From Rhizobium herbae (GTDB lineage: Bacteria; Pseudomonadota; Alphaproteobacteria; Rhizobiales; Rhizobiaceae): a DNA stretch of 64,000 nt. Below, in pieces: positions 17,971 to 25,988 of this stretch. A program made the position numbers and the translations under genes. The notes beneath the pieces were generated by a model. It made no database searches. It was given only the letters and a program-made list of their open reading frames with translations, and was not told the origin of the DNA. The stretch spans positions 62,001-126,000 of the forward strand of contig NZ_JAGGJV010000013.1 of assembly GCF_017873135.1 (NCBI RefSeq), read 5' to 3'. Within the stretch, counting starts at the first letter, position 1, and the number at the start of each line of letters is the position of its first letter.

Positions 17971-18855
17971 ATGTCCGCAATCGTTTCCGTTCCCGGCTCC
18001 GGGAAATCCCATTGGTGGCAAAGCCGCACATTTCGCCGCTTCGCCCGTCATCGGCTCGCCATGATCGGGCTGATCATGATCACGGTGCTGACGCTCGCCT
18101 GCGTCATCGGCCCCTATCTGCTGCCGTTCGACGAGCTCTATATCGATCTGCGCGCCCGGTTTGCACCGCCGCTCACCGGCTACCACATCTTCGGAACCGA
18201 CCCGCTCGGCCGCGATCTCGCCGCGCGCCTGTTCATGGCAGGACGTATTTCGCTGCTGGTCGGCTTCTTCGCCATGTTGCTCAGCACGATCATTGGCACC
18301 GTCATCGGCGTCTGCGCCGGCTACTACGGCGGGCGTATCGGGGCAGCGCTGATGCGCTTCGTCGATGCTTTCCTGTCCTTTCCGAGTATTTTCCTGCTCT
18401 TAGCGCTGGCGGCTTTCATCAAGCCGAGCCCGTTCATGATTACCGTCATCATCGCTGTGACAAGCTGGATGGAAATCGCCCGTATCGTCGAAGCGGAGGT
18501 CCGCTCCCTGCGCGAGCGCGATTTCGTTCTGGCCGCGCGCATGCTTGGCCTGTCCAACAGCTGGATCATGTTCCGTGAACTGCTGCCGAATGCCATCGGC
18601 CCGATCATCGTCGCCGCCACGCTGACGGTTGCCCGCGCCATCCTGCTCGAGGCCTATGTCAGCTTCCTTGGCTACGGCATCCAGCCGCCGCTGCCGAGCT
18701 GGGGCAACATGCTGAATGGCGCGCAGCAGTATCTCGACCGTGCGCCCTGGCTGGCGATCGTGCCCGGTGTCGCCATCACGCTCGCCGTCACCAGCTTCAA
18801 CTTCATCGGCGACGGTCTGCGCGACGCGCTCGACGCCCGCAGCGATCTCAACTGA
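17971..18855 (+). CDS. Peptide-type ABC transporter permease (DppC type)
   Basis: A 294-residue permease, partner of the DppB-type protein. It has a soluble N-terminal ~30 residues, then a first helix (MIGLIMITVLTLACVIGPYL), the GTDPLGRDLAARLFMAGR block characteristic of DppC/OppC, the loop RERDFVLAARMLGLSNSWIM, and the ending FIGDGLRDALDARSDLN. AGGGAG precedes the ATG. Together with the fused ATPase and the Tat-exported binding protein it completes one importer. Confidence 0.9.
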   Translation: MSAIVSVPGSGKSHWWQSRTFRRFARHRLAMIGLIMITVLTLACVIGPYLLPFDELYIDLRARFAPPLTGYHIFGTDPLGRDLAARLFMAGRISLLVGFFAMLLSTIIGTVIGVCAGYYGGRIGAALMRFVDAFLSFPSIFLLLALAAFIKPSPFMITVIIAVTSWMEIARIVEAEVRSLRERDFVLAARMLGLSNSWIMFRELLPNAIGPIIVAATLTVARAILLEAYVSFLGYGIQPPLPSWGNMLNGAQQYLDRAPWLAIVPGVAITLAVTSFNFIGDGLRDALDARSDLN

Positions 18856-18866
18856 GGAGGGGCGGC

Positions 18867-20189
18867 ATGGCCAGGTTTTCTCCCTTCAAGACGACCCTGT
18901 GGTACGCGACCGCCGCGACCGCTCCGGAAACGGCGGAGCTGGAGGGCACGGTCAAGGCCGATGTGTGCATCGTCGGCGGCGGTTATACCGGCCTGACGAC
19001 GGCGCTCGAACTTGCCCGCGACGGCATCCGTGTCGTGCTTCTGGAAAAGGAGGAGATCGGCTTTGGCGGTTCCGGCCGCAATGCCGGCCATTGCACACCA
19101 ACCTTCACCCATTACAGCCTGCCCGAATTGCGCAAGATGCTGGGCGAACCCTGGGCTGAACGGCTGATCGCCCGCCAGACCCGCGCCAACGACCGCGTTG
19201 CCGGCATGATCCAGCGCTACCAGATCCAGTGCGAGTGGCAGCAGAACGGTTATGTCATGGGCGCGCCCTATCCCGGCGTGATGAAGACGATCGAGGAGAA
19301 GGTCCGCACCTACAATGCGGTCGGTGCGAAAACACGCGCGCTCGACAGGCACGAGGTGGAAAAGCTCACCGGCAGCCCGCGCTTTCATGGCGGCTGGCTG
19401 CATGAGGAAGCAGGGCATCTCAACCCTCTCGGCTATTCTCGTGGTCTCGCCCGTGCCGTCCTCCAGGAGGGTGGCATCGTCCACACCAGTTCGCCCGTGA
19501 CCGGCTGCGAGCGCGAAGGGACCGGCTGGGCCATCCGCACCCCCAACGGCAAGGTCGCTGCAGACAAGGTCATCTTTGCGACCGGCGCCTATACGGTCGG
19601 CGGCTGGCCGAAGCTCGACGGAACCTTCAAGATCCAGAAGGTCTTCGTTGCCGCCACGCAGCCGCTGTCGCAGGGCGAGCGCCGGTCTATCCTGCCGCAG
19701 AACACCACCATCCATGACGGGCGCGGCGATATCTACGTCTACAAATACAATGCCGAAGGGCGGATCGTTGCTTCGATGTTCCCGATGGGCCGGCGCGGGC
19801 GGGATATGGACTATACGCGAACCGTCATGAGCGACCGGCTAAAATGGCTGCATCCGCAGATCAGGCAGGAAATCCGCTGGGAGTTTTTCTGGTTCGGAGA
19901 GCTGGATATGCAGTATCGAACCGTCCCGCGCCTCTACGATCTTGCTCCCGGTGTGGTCGCCCTGACCGGCCTTTCTGGCCGGGGCGTGCCGACCGGCAGC
20001 ATGCTTGGCGGTATTCTTTCTGAATGGGCAAAGGGCGTGCCGGAGAAAGACCTGTCGCTGAAGCTTGAGCCGCTGACGGCCGCGCCGTACTACATGAACT
20101 ACGGCCCGCAACTGACCCTGCGCTATTACCGCGTTTCCGATTGGATCAAGACCAGACTTGCGGGCGCTCCTTTGCCTCCGCATGCCTAA
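18867..20189 (+). CDS. FAD-dependent oxidoreductase, DAO family (PuuB-like)
   Basis: A 440-residue flavoprotein. The N-terminus LWYATAATAPETAELEG and then VCIVGGGYTGLTTALELA (FAD Rossmann, ~33-50) followed by GFGGSGRNAGHC match the gamma-glutamylputrescine oxidase branch of the DAO family. The C-terminal part has ALTGLSGRGVPTGSMLGG, contacting the flavin. It oxidises an amine or secondary amino acid with release of an aldehyde or keto acid. It is 11 nt after the permease gene with GAGGAGGGG ahead of the ATG, so it is co-expressed with the importer; the true substrate is unknown. Confidence 0.87.
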   Translation: MARFSPFKTTLWYATAATAPETAELEGTVKADVCIVGGGYTGLTTALELARDGIRVVLLEKEEIGFGGSGRNAGHCTPTFTHYSLPELRKMLGEPWAERLIARQTRANDRVAGMIQRYQIQCEWQQNGYVMGAPYPGVMKTIEEKVRTYNAVGAKTRALDRHEVEKLTGSPRFHGGWLHEEAGHLNPLGYSRGLARAVLQEGGIVHTSSPVTGCEREGTGWAIRTPNGKVAADKVIFATGAYTVGGWPKLDGTFKIQKVFVAATQPLSQGERRSILPQNTTIHDGRGDIYVYKYNAEGRIVASMFPMGRRGRDMDYTRTVMSDRLKWLHPQIRQEIRWEFFWFGELDMQYRTVPRLYDLAPGVVALTGLSGRGVPTGSMLGGILSEWAKGVPEKDLSLKLEPLTAAPYYMNYGPQLTLRYYRVSDWIKTRLAGAPLPPHA

Positions 20190-20236
20190 CCGGTCGAGAC
20201 CTCGAACACGACAGCAGCAACCGAAGGACCCAATCC

Positions 20237-20584
20237 ATGCCTGTGCCGATCTACGACATTTTCGACGATATCGACCTGACCCCTGGTCTTCCCGCGCAGG
20301 GCCGCGATTCCGGCTCATGGCGCCGTCCGATCTGGGAGGACGATGGTGATGGTGGGACGATCGTCGCCGTCTGGAAGGCCGAGCCGGGTGTCTATTCCTA
20401 TCCGGCCCGTCCTCTGGAGGAGACCTTCGTTGTTCTCGAGGGTGAGGCGCTGTGCACGCTCGGCGATGCCGAACCTGTCCGGATCAGGCCCGGCTCGATC
20501 GTCCGGGTGCCGCTCGGTAGCAGCGTTTCGCTCGAGGTTCTCTCGCCTTTCCGCAAGCTGGCGACGGTCGTTCCCAAAATCTGA
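20237..20584 (+). CDS. Small cupin-domain protein
   Basis: A 115-residue single-domain cupin. The region YPARPLEETFVVLEGEALCT holds the first cupin motif with conserved Glu, though the usual His residues are sparse; VRIRPGSIVRVPLGSS is the second motif. It resembles the DUF861-type cupins found beside amino acid and ureide catabolic genes. AAGGA lies 8 nt before the ATG. It closes the catabolic run begun by the MarR gene; a role in binding an intermediate is conjecture. Confidence 0.75.
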   Translation: MPVPIYDIFDDIDLTPGLPAQGRDSGSWRRPIWEDDGDGGTIVAVWKAEPGVYSYPARPLEETFVVLEGEALCTLGDAEPVRIRPGSIVRVPLGSSVSLEVLSPFRKLATVVPKI

Positions 20585-20674
20585 TCGTTTGCACTGTGAT
20601 CTGACCTCGCTCCAGACTTCTCGCAGGGAACGTTCATTCCGATGCACGGTCTCTCGTCCGACACCGTACTCCGC

Positions 20675-21317
20675 TTAGCCACCCGCTGAGACTATGCGCC
20701 CTGGCCAATCAGTAGCAAGCGTGAACGGGCGGTGATTGCCGAGCAGCAGGCGGACGTAGCGCTCAGGCAGACGACCGAGGGCGCCAATGCTGTCGAGGAC
20801 TACGGTCATATGGGGCTAAAATTGCGCGCGCCCTGTCAGTTTCCTGCGCGAGAATCTTACGAAGCGGAGCATCGTGACCTGTGCCGAGGCGACGTCGGGG
20901 CGCGACGGTCGATGGCTGATGACCGCGGGCTGTCCTTGTCCGCGCCAAGGGCGTGATGTTCATGACGATCGACGAAGAGACGGGCGTCGCCAATGTCGTC
21001 GTCTGGCCGCGCCTGTTTGAAAGCAACGCCGTGTCGTGCTCGGGTCGAGCTTGATGGCCTTCAACGCTAAAATCCAGCGGGAAGGCTGCGTTGTGTATCT
21101 CGTTGAGCAACGGATGTTCCATCCGACCCCGGAGCTGGCAGGTCTTGGCGAGCGGGATGGTTTCCGGCTGCCGTCAGGACGGGGCGACGAGTTAGCACAT
21201 GGATCACTGGGCAGTTCGGACAACCGCGAGCGGCTATCTATAGGTGTGAAGACGAGGGATATATTGATACCGACCTGCATCGATACGTTGAAGGTGAAAG
21301 CTTGGAATTTTCAGTGA
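20675..21317 (+). pseudogene. C-terminal remnant of an error-prone DNA polymerase (DnaE2/ImuC)
   Basis: Three frames of this stretch together recall the last ~200 residues of DnaE2/ImuC: WPISSKRERAVIAEQQADVA and NAVEDYGHMGLKLRA, then in another frame TCAEATSGRDGRWLMTAG, then KGVMFMTIDEETGVANVVVW. The final frame gives AFNAKIQREGCVVYLVEQ, DELAHGS and GVKTRDILIPTCIDTLKVK to a natural stop at 21317. Several frameshifts separate these blocks and the N-terminal ~850 residues are absent. DnaE2 does translesion synthesis together with ImuA/ImuB, neither of which is present here. Confidence 0.75.
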
Positions 21318-21348
21318 ACTCAGCGAGAGATGGCTCTGATGAAAGGTG

Positions 21349-21636
21349 CTACCGGGAACAATCAGAAAGGGTGCCATCATCGATAAGGTTTCGGACGGCT
21401 TGAAGTTCGGGGTACATGGGACGGTCGCTGGTGCGCGGGGGAACCACACTCCGGATCGCGTCATAGGCCGCGGCCGTACCTTTGCCCGGCCGCAAAGCCT
21501 TGTGGAATTCCAGTCCCTGTGCGGCGCAAATGAGCTCGATACTCAAGATGTCGGCGAGATTATCGGACGCGCTGCGTGCCTGCATAGCCGCGGACATGCC
21601 CATGCTGACGTGGTCTTCCTGGCTGGCACAGGTGGT
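21349..21636 (-). pseudogene. C-terminal remnant of histidine ammonia-lyase
   Basis: About 95 residues of the C-terminus of a HutH/aromatic ammonia-lyase: SQEDHVSMGMSAAMQ, then DILSIELICAAQGLEFHKAL and DAIRSVVPPRTSDRPMY. The active-site MIO region and N-terminal three quarters are missing. Homology stops near 21636, exactly where a SorC-type remnant begins on the other strand, so this is a rearrangement breakpoint rather than gradual decay. Confidence 0.7.
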
Positions 21637-22042
21637 CAAGCGCAATCTGATCGACAAATGCGGATTGGATACGATCTACCGCCTGGCGGAAGACCTCGAT
21701 CTTGCAATCGTCAGCTGCGGCGATATCGGCCCACGTTCGACTTCGCTCTCCGAAGGTTGGATCTCAAAGGTGGAATTGCAGCAGCTGATCGATGCCGGCT
21801 GCGTTTGCGACACAATGTTCAACTTCCTCGATAAGGACGGCAACAGCGTCGATCACGCGATCAACAGTCGCGTGATGTCGGTTGATCTGGATACCCTGAA
21901 GAAGGCAAGGCACATCGTGCTTTCCTCGGGGGGCGCACATCGCGCCGTGGCGATCCGCGCCACGATAAAGCGCATAGGCTGCAACACGCTGATCACCGAG
22001 GAAAGCGCCGCTAAGGCGCTACTGGAATTGGCCGAGAGCTAG
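21632..22042 (+). pseudogene. C-terminal remnant of a SorC/DeoR-type sugar-binding regulator
   Basis: About 135 residues matching the effector-binding domain of SorC-family regulators: LDTIYRLAEDLDLAIVSCGD, then GRS-like region GPRSTSLSEGWI, GCVCDTMFNFLDKDGNSVDH, RVMSVDLDTLKKARHIVLSS and LITEESAAKALLEL. The N-terminal HTH is absent; the frame continues upstream but into sequence that belongs to hutH on the other strand. Unlikely to be functional. Confidence 0.7.
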
Positions 22043-22443
22043 GGTGAGGACCAATTATTTCGTGTGAGATGCCATTTTGAGTTCGCTTAGCAGAAACCAA
22101 TCACCCGCGTGAGGTTTTTGATGCCGCGGTTTCCGCAGTAGCGCAGGCCGCTCATACCGCCTTGCCGAGGGAGGGAGCGCGGTACTTGCTCCACATCTTT
22201 GCCGTTTTCACTCCGAGGCAGATGCACCAAAAGGTGAGACCAACACTTAATCCCCATCTAGTATCGGAAGTGCGAGACCGAGGCCGAACTGCAGATTGAA
22301 GTGAGCCGACTAAAAGCGGCGCGGTTCGATGTGAACGAACGAGGCAAGCCGTGAGTCTTCCCGTTAGCGCGCCAATGACGCAGAAAAACACTGATCGGCC
22401 GGAGCACCGCAGCATAACCACTGGCGAAGACCTCAGGGCTGCT
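22043..22443. other. Gene-free interval
   Basis: About 400 nt after the SorC remnant with no convincing gene on either strand. Short open frames exist but lack ribosome sites and coherent protein character. Confidence 0.5.
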
Positions 22444-22695
22444 TCAATTCCGCTTCAGGATGCCGGCTTCCTCTGCTGCGGCTTCAAACGCGATGCGCGC
22501 TTCCGCATTGGTCTTCGTTCCCTCCAAGGCGGCCAGGCACGCCTGTCGGGCGACTGCGTGACGGGAGCCTTTGATTTCAGGCCAGCTCGTGGTCAGGCAG
22601 GCCATCGCCTCACGCGCGTTCCGTACCACACGAAAATGATCGCTGCATTCAATGGCGAGCTCGACGTTCACATCCCAGATGCTGTCGTTGTTCAT
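22444..22695 (-). CDS. DUF982 family protein
   Basis: An 83-residue protein of the DUF982 family, small acidic proteins found in multiple copies in rhizobia and of unknown function. The core is VNVELAIECSDHFRVVRNAR then EAMACLTTSWPEIKGSRHAV and ACLAALEGTKTNAEARIAFE. The ATG at 22695 has AAGGAG 6 nt upstream, so it is preferred over the upstream 22716 start. One of four members in this window. Confidence 0.8.
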   Translation of the reverse strand: MNNDSIWDVNVELAIECSDHFRVVRNAREAMACLTTSWPEIKGSRHAVARQACLAALEGTKTNAEARIAFEAAAEEAGILKRN

Positions 22696-22770
22696 GACAT
22701 GCTCCTTCGGCTGCATTTGCCAAAGACGGATAGGATCACCCGTAACGCGATATCCACGAGCGGCATGGCC

Positions 22771-23034
22771 TCAAACAACCTTCAGTGTCTGCCTCATGGT
22801 AGCGGCCATAAATGCCAGCCTGGCCTCGTCAGCGGACATCTTGCGCTCCATTGCCAACTGACAACATTGCTGTGCGTGCCGTTGAAGCCGGCCATTTTTC
22901 ACGAAGTTCTGGCAGTTCAAGATTGCGAATGCCTGGAGAGGGCCGCAGACCTTGAACACCGGCCCCTCGCGCATTTGGACGATCACAGGGCGCCATTCGA
23001 TTTCGGTGGGCGTAGGGACTTCATTCGGATGCAT
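22771..23034 (-). CDS. DUF982 family protein
   Basis: An 87-residue DUF982 protein starting MHPNEVPTPTEIEWRPVIVQ, with VCGPLQAFAILNCQNF and CQLAMERKMSADEARLAFMA. It is a close paralogue of the protein at 25657-25920: the N-terminal MHPNE, the VCGPLQ-F-ILN block and the C-terminal LA-ERKM-EAR-AF-AATM pattern are shared. GGGAGATGACCG precedes the ATG. Function unknown. Confidence 0.8.
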   Translation of the reverse strand: MHPNEVPTPTEIEWRPVIVQMREGPVFKVCGPLQAFAILNCQNFVKNGRLQRHAQQCCQLAMERKMSADEARLAFMAATMRQTLKVV

Positions 23035-23248
23035 CGGTCATCTCCCAACCATCATGAAACTCTCGCGCGACAGCAACGCGCCGCCGCGGGATTTGTTCCT
23101 GAGGTATATCTAATATTCGAGTGCGGGCACCCGTGCCGAATTCCGTCGTAAGCTGTTGGAGAACAGGCGGTTCCGGCTTTGAGAAGGCTTACGGCATCCC
23201 GCGGCCGAAAGGCGACGCCACCGTTCTCCCGATGAAAAGGAAAGCAGC

Positions 23249-23527
23249 ATGACCACGCTCATCGATATCAAGGCAGGCCAGTGGGTGCTGGCGTTCCCGC
23301 AGCCTTATGGACTGTGGGACGACACCACGATGCAAGAACGCATGGAGGGATTTTGCCGTCTCGGTGGCGGATGGGATTCGCATCGCGTCGACGAGATTTT
23401 TGCGGTTCATCAGGTCCAGAAGGTCATGCCGCAAACCTATCTTGCGGCAGGCAGCAGCCGCCTTATCCGCGAAGGCGAGCGCCTGTACCGGGGGTCGGTT
23501 CCGGCTGGGGGCGAAATGACACCCTAA
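23249..23527 (+). CDS. Hypothetical protein, 92 residues
   Basis: Begins MTTLIDIKAGQWVLAFPQPY and is soluble with no signal peptide or membrane segment; WVLAFP, GGGWDSHRVDEIFAVH and LAAGSSRLIREGERLY are its distinctive segments. AAAAGGA lies 7 nt before the ATG, and codon use is like its neighbours, so I regard it as real. I do not recognise the family. Confidence 0.6.
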   Translation: MTTLIDIKAGQWVLAFPQPYGLWDDTTMQERMEGFCRLGGGWDSHRVDEIFAVHQVQKVMPQTYLAAGSSRLIREGERLYRGSVPAGGEMTP

Positions 23528-23564
23528 GCTTCGGTCAGCGCTGGTCTCCGGGATGATCGCCAGA

Positions 23565-24155
23565 TCAATAAACGGAACGTATCGCTTCCACCGTTACAAG
23601 CTTGGCAATCTTCTCGGATAGTACCGGGTCCGATACAGCCCGAGCAAGCGTGACGCCGCCGGTAAGCAGGGTGAGCAATAGAATTGCCTGATCTTCTCGC
23701 GGGGTTCCCGCCGAACGCGACGAAGGGCCTTCTGGCAGACCGGCAGCGATTTCCGCGATAAGATGCTCCAGTTCTTCTGTGTAGACGCGTCTGGTTTCGT
23801 TATCGGTGCGCATTACATCTGCGGACAGGCTCGGTAGCGCACAGCTTTCGCCGAGATCGCATGTTCGCTTATGCCCTAGATAGTAGCCTACGAACGTTTC
23901 CAGCCAGCCCTGCGGCTGTTCGGTCCTAAGCGTCGCGATTCCCTGCCGCAATTCTTCCAGTCCGGCAACGACGGCGGTACGAAATGCTTCGCTTTTCGAT
24001 CTAAAGTGCCCATAAAATGCGCCGTTTGTTACGCCCGCTGCTTTTGTTAGTGCGTCAATACCTGCGCCGCCGTAGCCTTCCTTGCGGAACACTTGTCCGG
24101 CTGCTGCGACGACCTTCGACCGTGTCTCGTTTTTATGCTCGGCGCTGTAGCGCAT
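23565..24155 (-). CDS. TetR-family transcriptional regulator
   Basis: A 196-residue TetR repressor. The HTH is in residues ~10-55: TRSKVVAAAGQVFRKEGYGG then IDALTKAAGVTNGAFYGHFR followed by SKSEAF. The C-terminal ligand domain contains C-E-S-C-A-L-P (GESCALPSLSADV), as in the AcrR-like branch that includes YxaF/LmrA types. AAAGGGG lies 7 nt before the ATG at 24155. It is divergent from a tautomerase gene, with inverted repeats between the two. Confidence 0.87.
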   Translation of the reverse strand: MRYSAEHKNETRSKVVAAAGQVFRKEGYGGAGIDALTKAAGVTNGAFYGHFRSKSEAFRTAVVAGLEELRQGIATLRTEQPQGWLETFVGYYLGHKRTCDLGESCALPSLSADVMRTDNETRRVYTEELEHLIAEIAAGLPEGPSSRSAGTPREDQAILLLTLLTGGVTLARAVSDPVLSEKIAKLVTVEAIRSVY

Positions 24156-24173
24156 ATCGGCCCCTTTAAGAGA

Positions 24174-24229
24174 GATCACTCTTTATCATTGCATAGAGAG
24201 TGATCAGTGTGTATCGATAGAGAGTACTC
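24174..24229. promoter_or_regulatory. Probable TetR operators between tetR and the tautomerase gene
   Basis: GATCACTCT (24174-24182) and AGAGTGATC (24197-24205) form a perfect 9-bp inverted repeat with a 14-nt spacer. A related palindromic copy, AGAGTACTCA, lies at 24221-24230. The position between divergent starts fits autorepression and control of 24273-25156. Confidence 0.6.
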
Positions 24230-24272
24230 AGTATATATCATGTCTGGACACACGTTAAACAAGGAGAGAACC

Positions 24273-24695
24273 ATGCCCATCACGCTGACCATACCGGAAG
24301 GTCTACTATCGCCTGCAGCGCAGGCCAAGGCCTTCGCAGGGCTGACTGAAGCCGTCCTTGAAATCGCCGGCCTCAGCGGAAACGCGTTCATGACCGCCAA
24401 TATCGTCGGTTCGATCAACGTGCTTCCCAAGGAACATATTCTTGCTGCGGGGAAGCCCGTTAAGGCGGCTTTCGTTGAGCTGAAACTCCCCGAAATCGCG
24501 CTGGCGACATCGGAGGCGAAGAGGGCGTTTATCGAGAAGGCAACAGATGTGGTCGAGCGAGCCGCGGGAGGTCAGCTCAGGCGCGAATACATCTGGTCGA
24601 ACATCGTCTACGCGCCCGAGGGAGCCTGGGGGATCGCAGGGCGTAGCTACGATAACGCCGATCTCGTAGAAGCCATCACCGCCTCCGCCGCCTAA
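24273..24695 (+). CDS. 4-oxalocrotonate tautomerase-family protein
   Basis: A 140-residue tautomerase-superfamily protein. After Met removal it begins with Pro (PITLTIPEG), the catalytic base of the superfamily. It is longer than the 62-residue subunits and looks like a two-lobed form: the first lobe ends near AFVELKLPEIALAT, the second contains RAFIEKATDVVERAAGGQLR. AAGGAG lies 6 nt upstream of the ATG. Under TetR control by position; the substrate is unknown. Confidence 0.78.
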   Translation: MPITLTIPEGLLSPAAQAKAFAGLTEAVLEIAGLSGNAFMTANIVGSINVLPKEHILAAGKPVKAAFVELKLPEIALATSEAKRAFIEKATDVVERAAGGQLRREYIWSNIVYAPEGAWGIAGRSYDNADLVEAITASAA

Positions 24696-24760
24696 CCCCA
24701 TCTCACAAATATCCAGGAATGCCGGGCTAGTTGGCCCGGCAATAGACAGGAGTCTATGAA

Positions 24761-25156
24761 ATGCAGCTAGCCAACTATCTTTTCTTCACCACGCAGTGCG
24801 ACGCTGCGCTTACATTCTATACGGAATGTGGCCTTGGTCAGGTAACAACGCTCATGCGCCATGGAGATCACGGCATTCCAATCGCCAGCGAAGCGATGAA
24901 GGGCAAGGTAATGCATGCCCGCTTCGAGGGGCCGGGAGTTCTGTTCTTCGCCTCGGACAATCACGATGCTGAGCCGATGCGAGGTTCGTCCCACATTCTC
25001 ATCATGGGCAATCGCGACAGCACCGACAGATTATTTACGAAACTCACTGTCGGCGGAAAGGTAACGACGCCACTCGCGATGCAGCCTTGGGGGAGCTACT
25101 ATGGCAAGCTCACCGATCGGTACGGGGTTCAATGGATGCTTGACTGCAAAGTCTAG
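24761..25156 (+). CDS. VOC-superfamily (PhnB/glyoxalase-like) protein
   Basis: A 131-residue vicinal-oxygen-chelate protein of the PhnB-like subgroup: YLFFTTQCDAALTFYTECGL at the N-terminus, HARFEGPGVLFFASD in the middle, and WGSYYGKLTDRYGVQWMLDC at the end, which is the standard PhnB finish. Metal-ligand His and Glu are reduced, as is common in this subgroup, so catalysis is uncertain. Sixty-five nt downstream of the tautomerase gene and probably co-transcribed under the TetR regulator. Confidence 0.82.
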   Translation: MQLANYLFFTTQCDAALTFYTECGLGQVTTLMRHGDHGIPIASEAMKGKVMHARFEGPGVLFFASDNHDAEPMRGSSHILIMGNRDSTDRLFTKLTVGGKVTTPLAMQPWGSYYGKLTDRYGVQWMLDCKV

Positions 25157-25210
25157 ATTCTTCAGTCCGTTGTAGCTGCACGATGTTGGTGACGGTATTC
25201 TTGCCCACGT

Positions 25211-25375
25211 GCCGCACAGATCACGATCAAGTGGGTCAAGGGGCATAACGGTGCGACAGGCAACGAGCGAGCTGACGAGCCCTCCCTGATCGGGCCTGAG
25301 CAAGCCATCGACGTTGTCATCGAGCCCGTAGATACCCTGACCACCGAATATCGGCAGATCCTGGGGGCGATGTGA
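25211..25375 (+). pseudogene. Ribonuclease HI C-terminal remnant
   Basis: The reading QITIKWVKGHNGATGNERAD matches the C-terminal active-site loop of RNase HI (WVKGH-G-NERAD). The frame continues for ~30 further residues to a TGA at 25375, but these do not resemble RNase H. The N-terminal two thirds are missing. Confidence 0.65.
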
Positions 25376-25404
25376 AACGTCGGGAAAGCGGCCTTATGGA
25401 AGGT

Positions 25405-25593
25405 TTAGCTCAGATCCCCCAACACGTCGCCGATGCTTGGCTCAACCGGGTTTGGTTCCGGTTTGTCATCAGGAAGGCGGCCGGGGTCGGGCTCTTGTTC
25501 CGGCTCAAGCGGGGGCAGGTCCGGCACATCGATTGGCGGAACCGGCGGCGTCGGACCGGGCAGGTCGGGCCCGGGATTTACGGGGAGCGTCAT
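25405..25593 (-). CDS. Small proline-rich protein
   Basis: A 62-residue protein beginning MTLPVNPGPDLPGPTPPVPP with about one third proline and a run of acidic residues (PPLEPEQEPDPGRLPDDKPE). No signal or membrane segment. AAAGGA lies 6 nt before the ATG at 25593. Low-complexity composition prevents family assignment; such short proline-rich frames recur in rhizobial genomes but their role is unknown to me. Confidence 0.5.
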   Translation of the reverse strand: MTLPVNPGPDLPGPTPPVPPIDVPDLPPLEPEQEPDPGRLPDDKPEPNPVEPSIGDVLGDLS

Positions 25594-25656
25594 GGGCAAT
25601 CCTTTATGGTTAAAAGCGGAGAACGCGTATCCGGCGATGTGGGCGGGGGCATGCCC

Positions 25657-25920
25657 TCAATTCGCGCGCAACTCTTGGTCCATCGTGGCGGCTACAAACG
25701 CTTGACGAGCCTGTTCCGGTGTCATTTTGCGTTCGAGTGCCAACCGACAGCAGCGGGCAGCATTCGCAGAAATATTGCTATTCGGTCCGACCATATGTCG
25801 GTTCAAAATCTCGAAGCCCTGAAGCGGGCCGCATACTTTCCTCTCAATGCCGCCACGAAGTCTGACGGTCACCGGCTGCCATTGAATTTCAGTTGGGTTG
25901 CAGATTTCATTCGGGTGCAT
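25657..25920 (-). CDS. DUF982 family protein
   Basis: An 87-residue DUF982 protein starting MHPNEICNPTEIQWQPVTVR, with KVCGPLQGFEILNRHMVG and CRLALERKMTPEQARQAFVA. A recent paralogue of 22771-23034 by shared length, N-terminus and motifs, which implies a duplication within this accessory stretch. GGGAGGAGC precedes the ATG. Function unknown. Confidence 0.8.
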   Translation of the reverse strand: MHPNEICNPTEIQWQPVTVRLRGGIERKVCGPLQGFEILNRHMVGPNSNISANAARCCRLALERKMTPEQARQAFVAATMDQELRAN

Positions 25921-25988
25921 TTTGCTCCTCCCAGAGTCTTGCTGCGCGCCAAACTCAAATCCCCGAGTTTTGTTCCATGGAGGGCTTT

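Noticed and set aside
20141..20236. Longer start for the cupin gene
   Set aside because: The extra 32 residues overlap the end of the flavoenzyme gene and are unlike cupins; ATG 20237 has AAGGA at good spacing.
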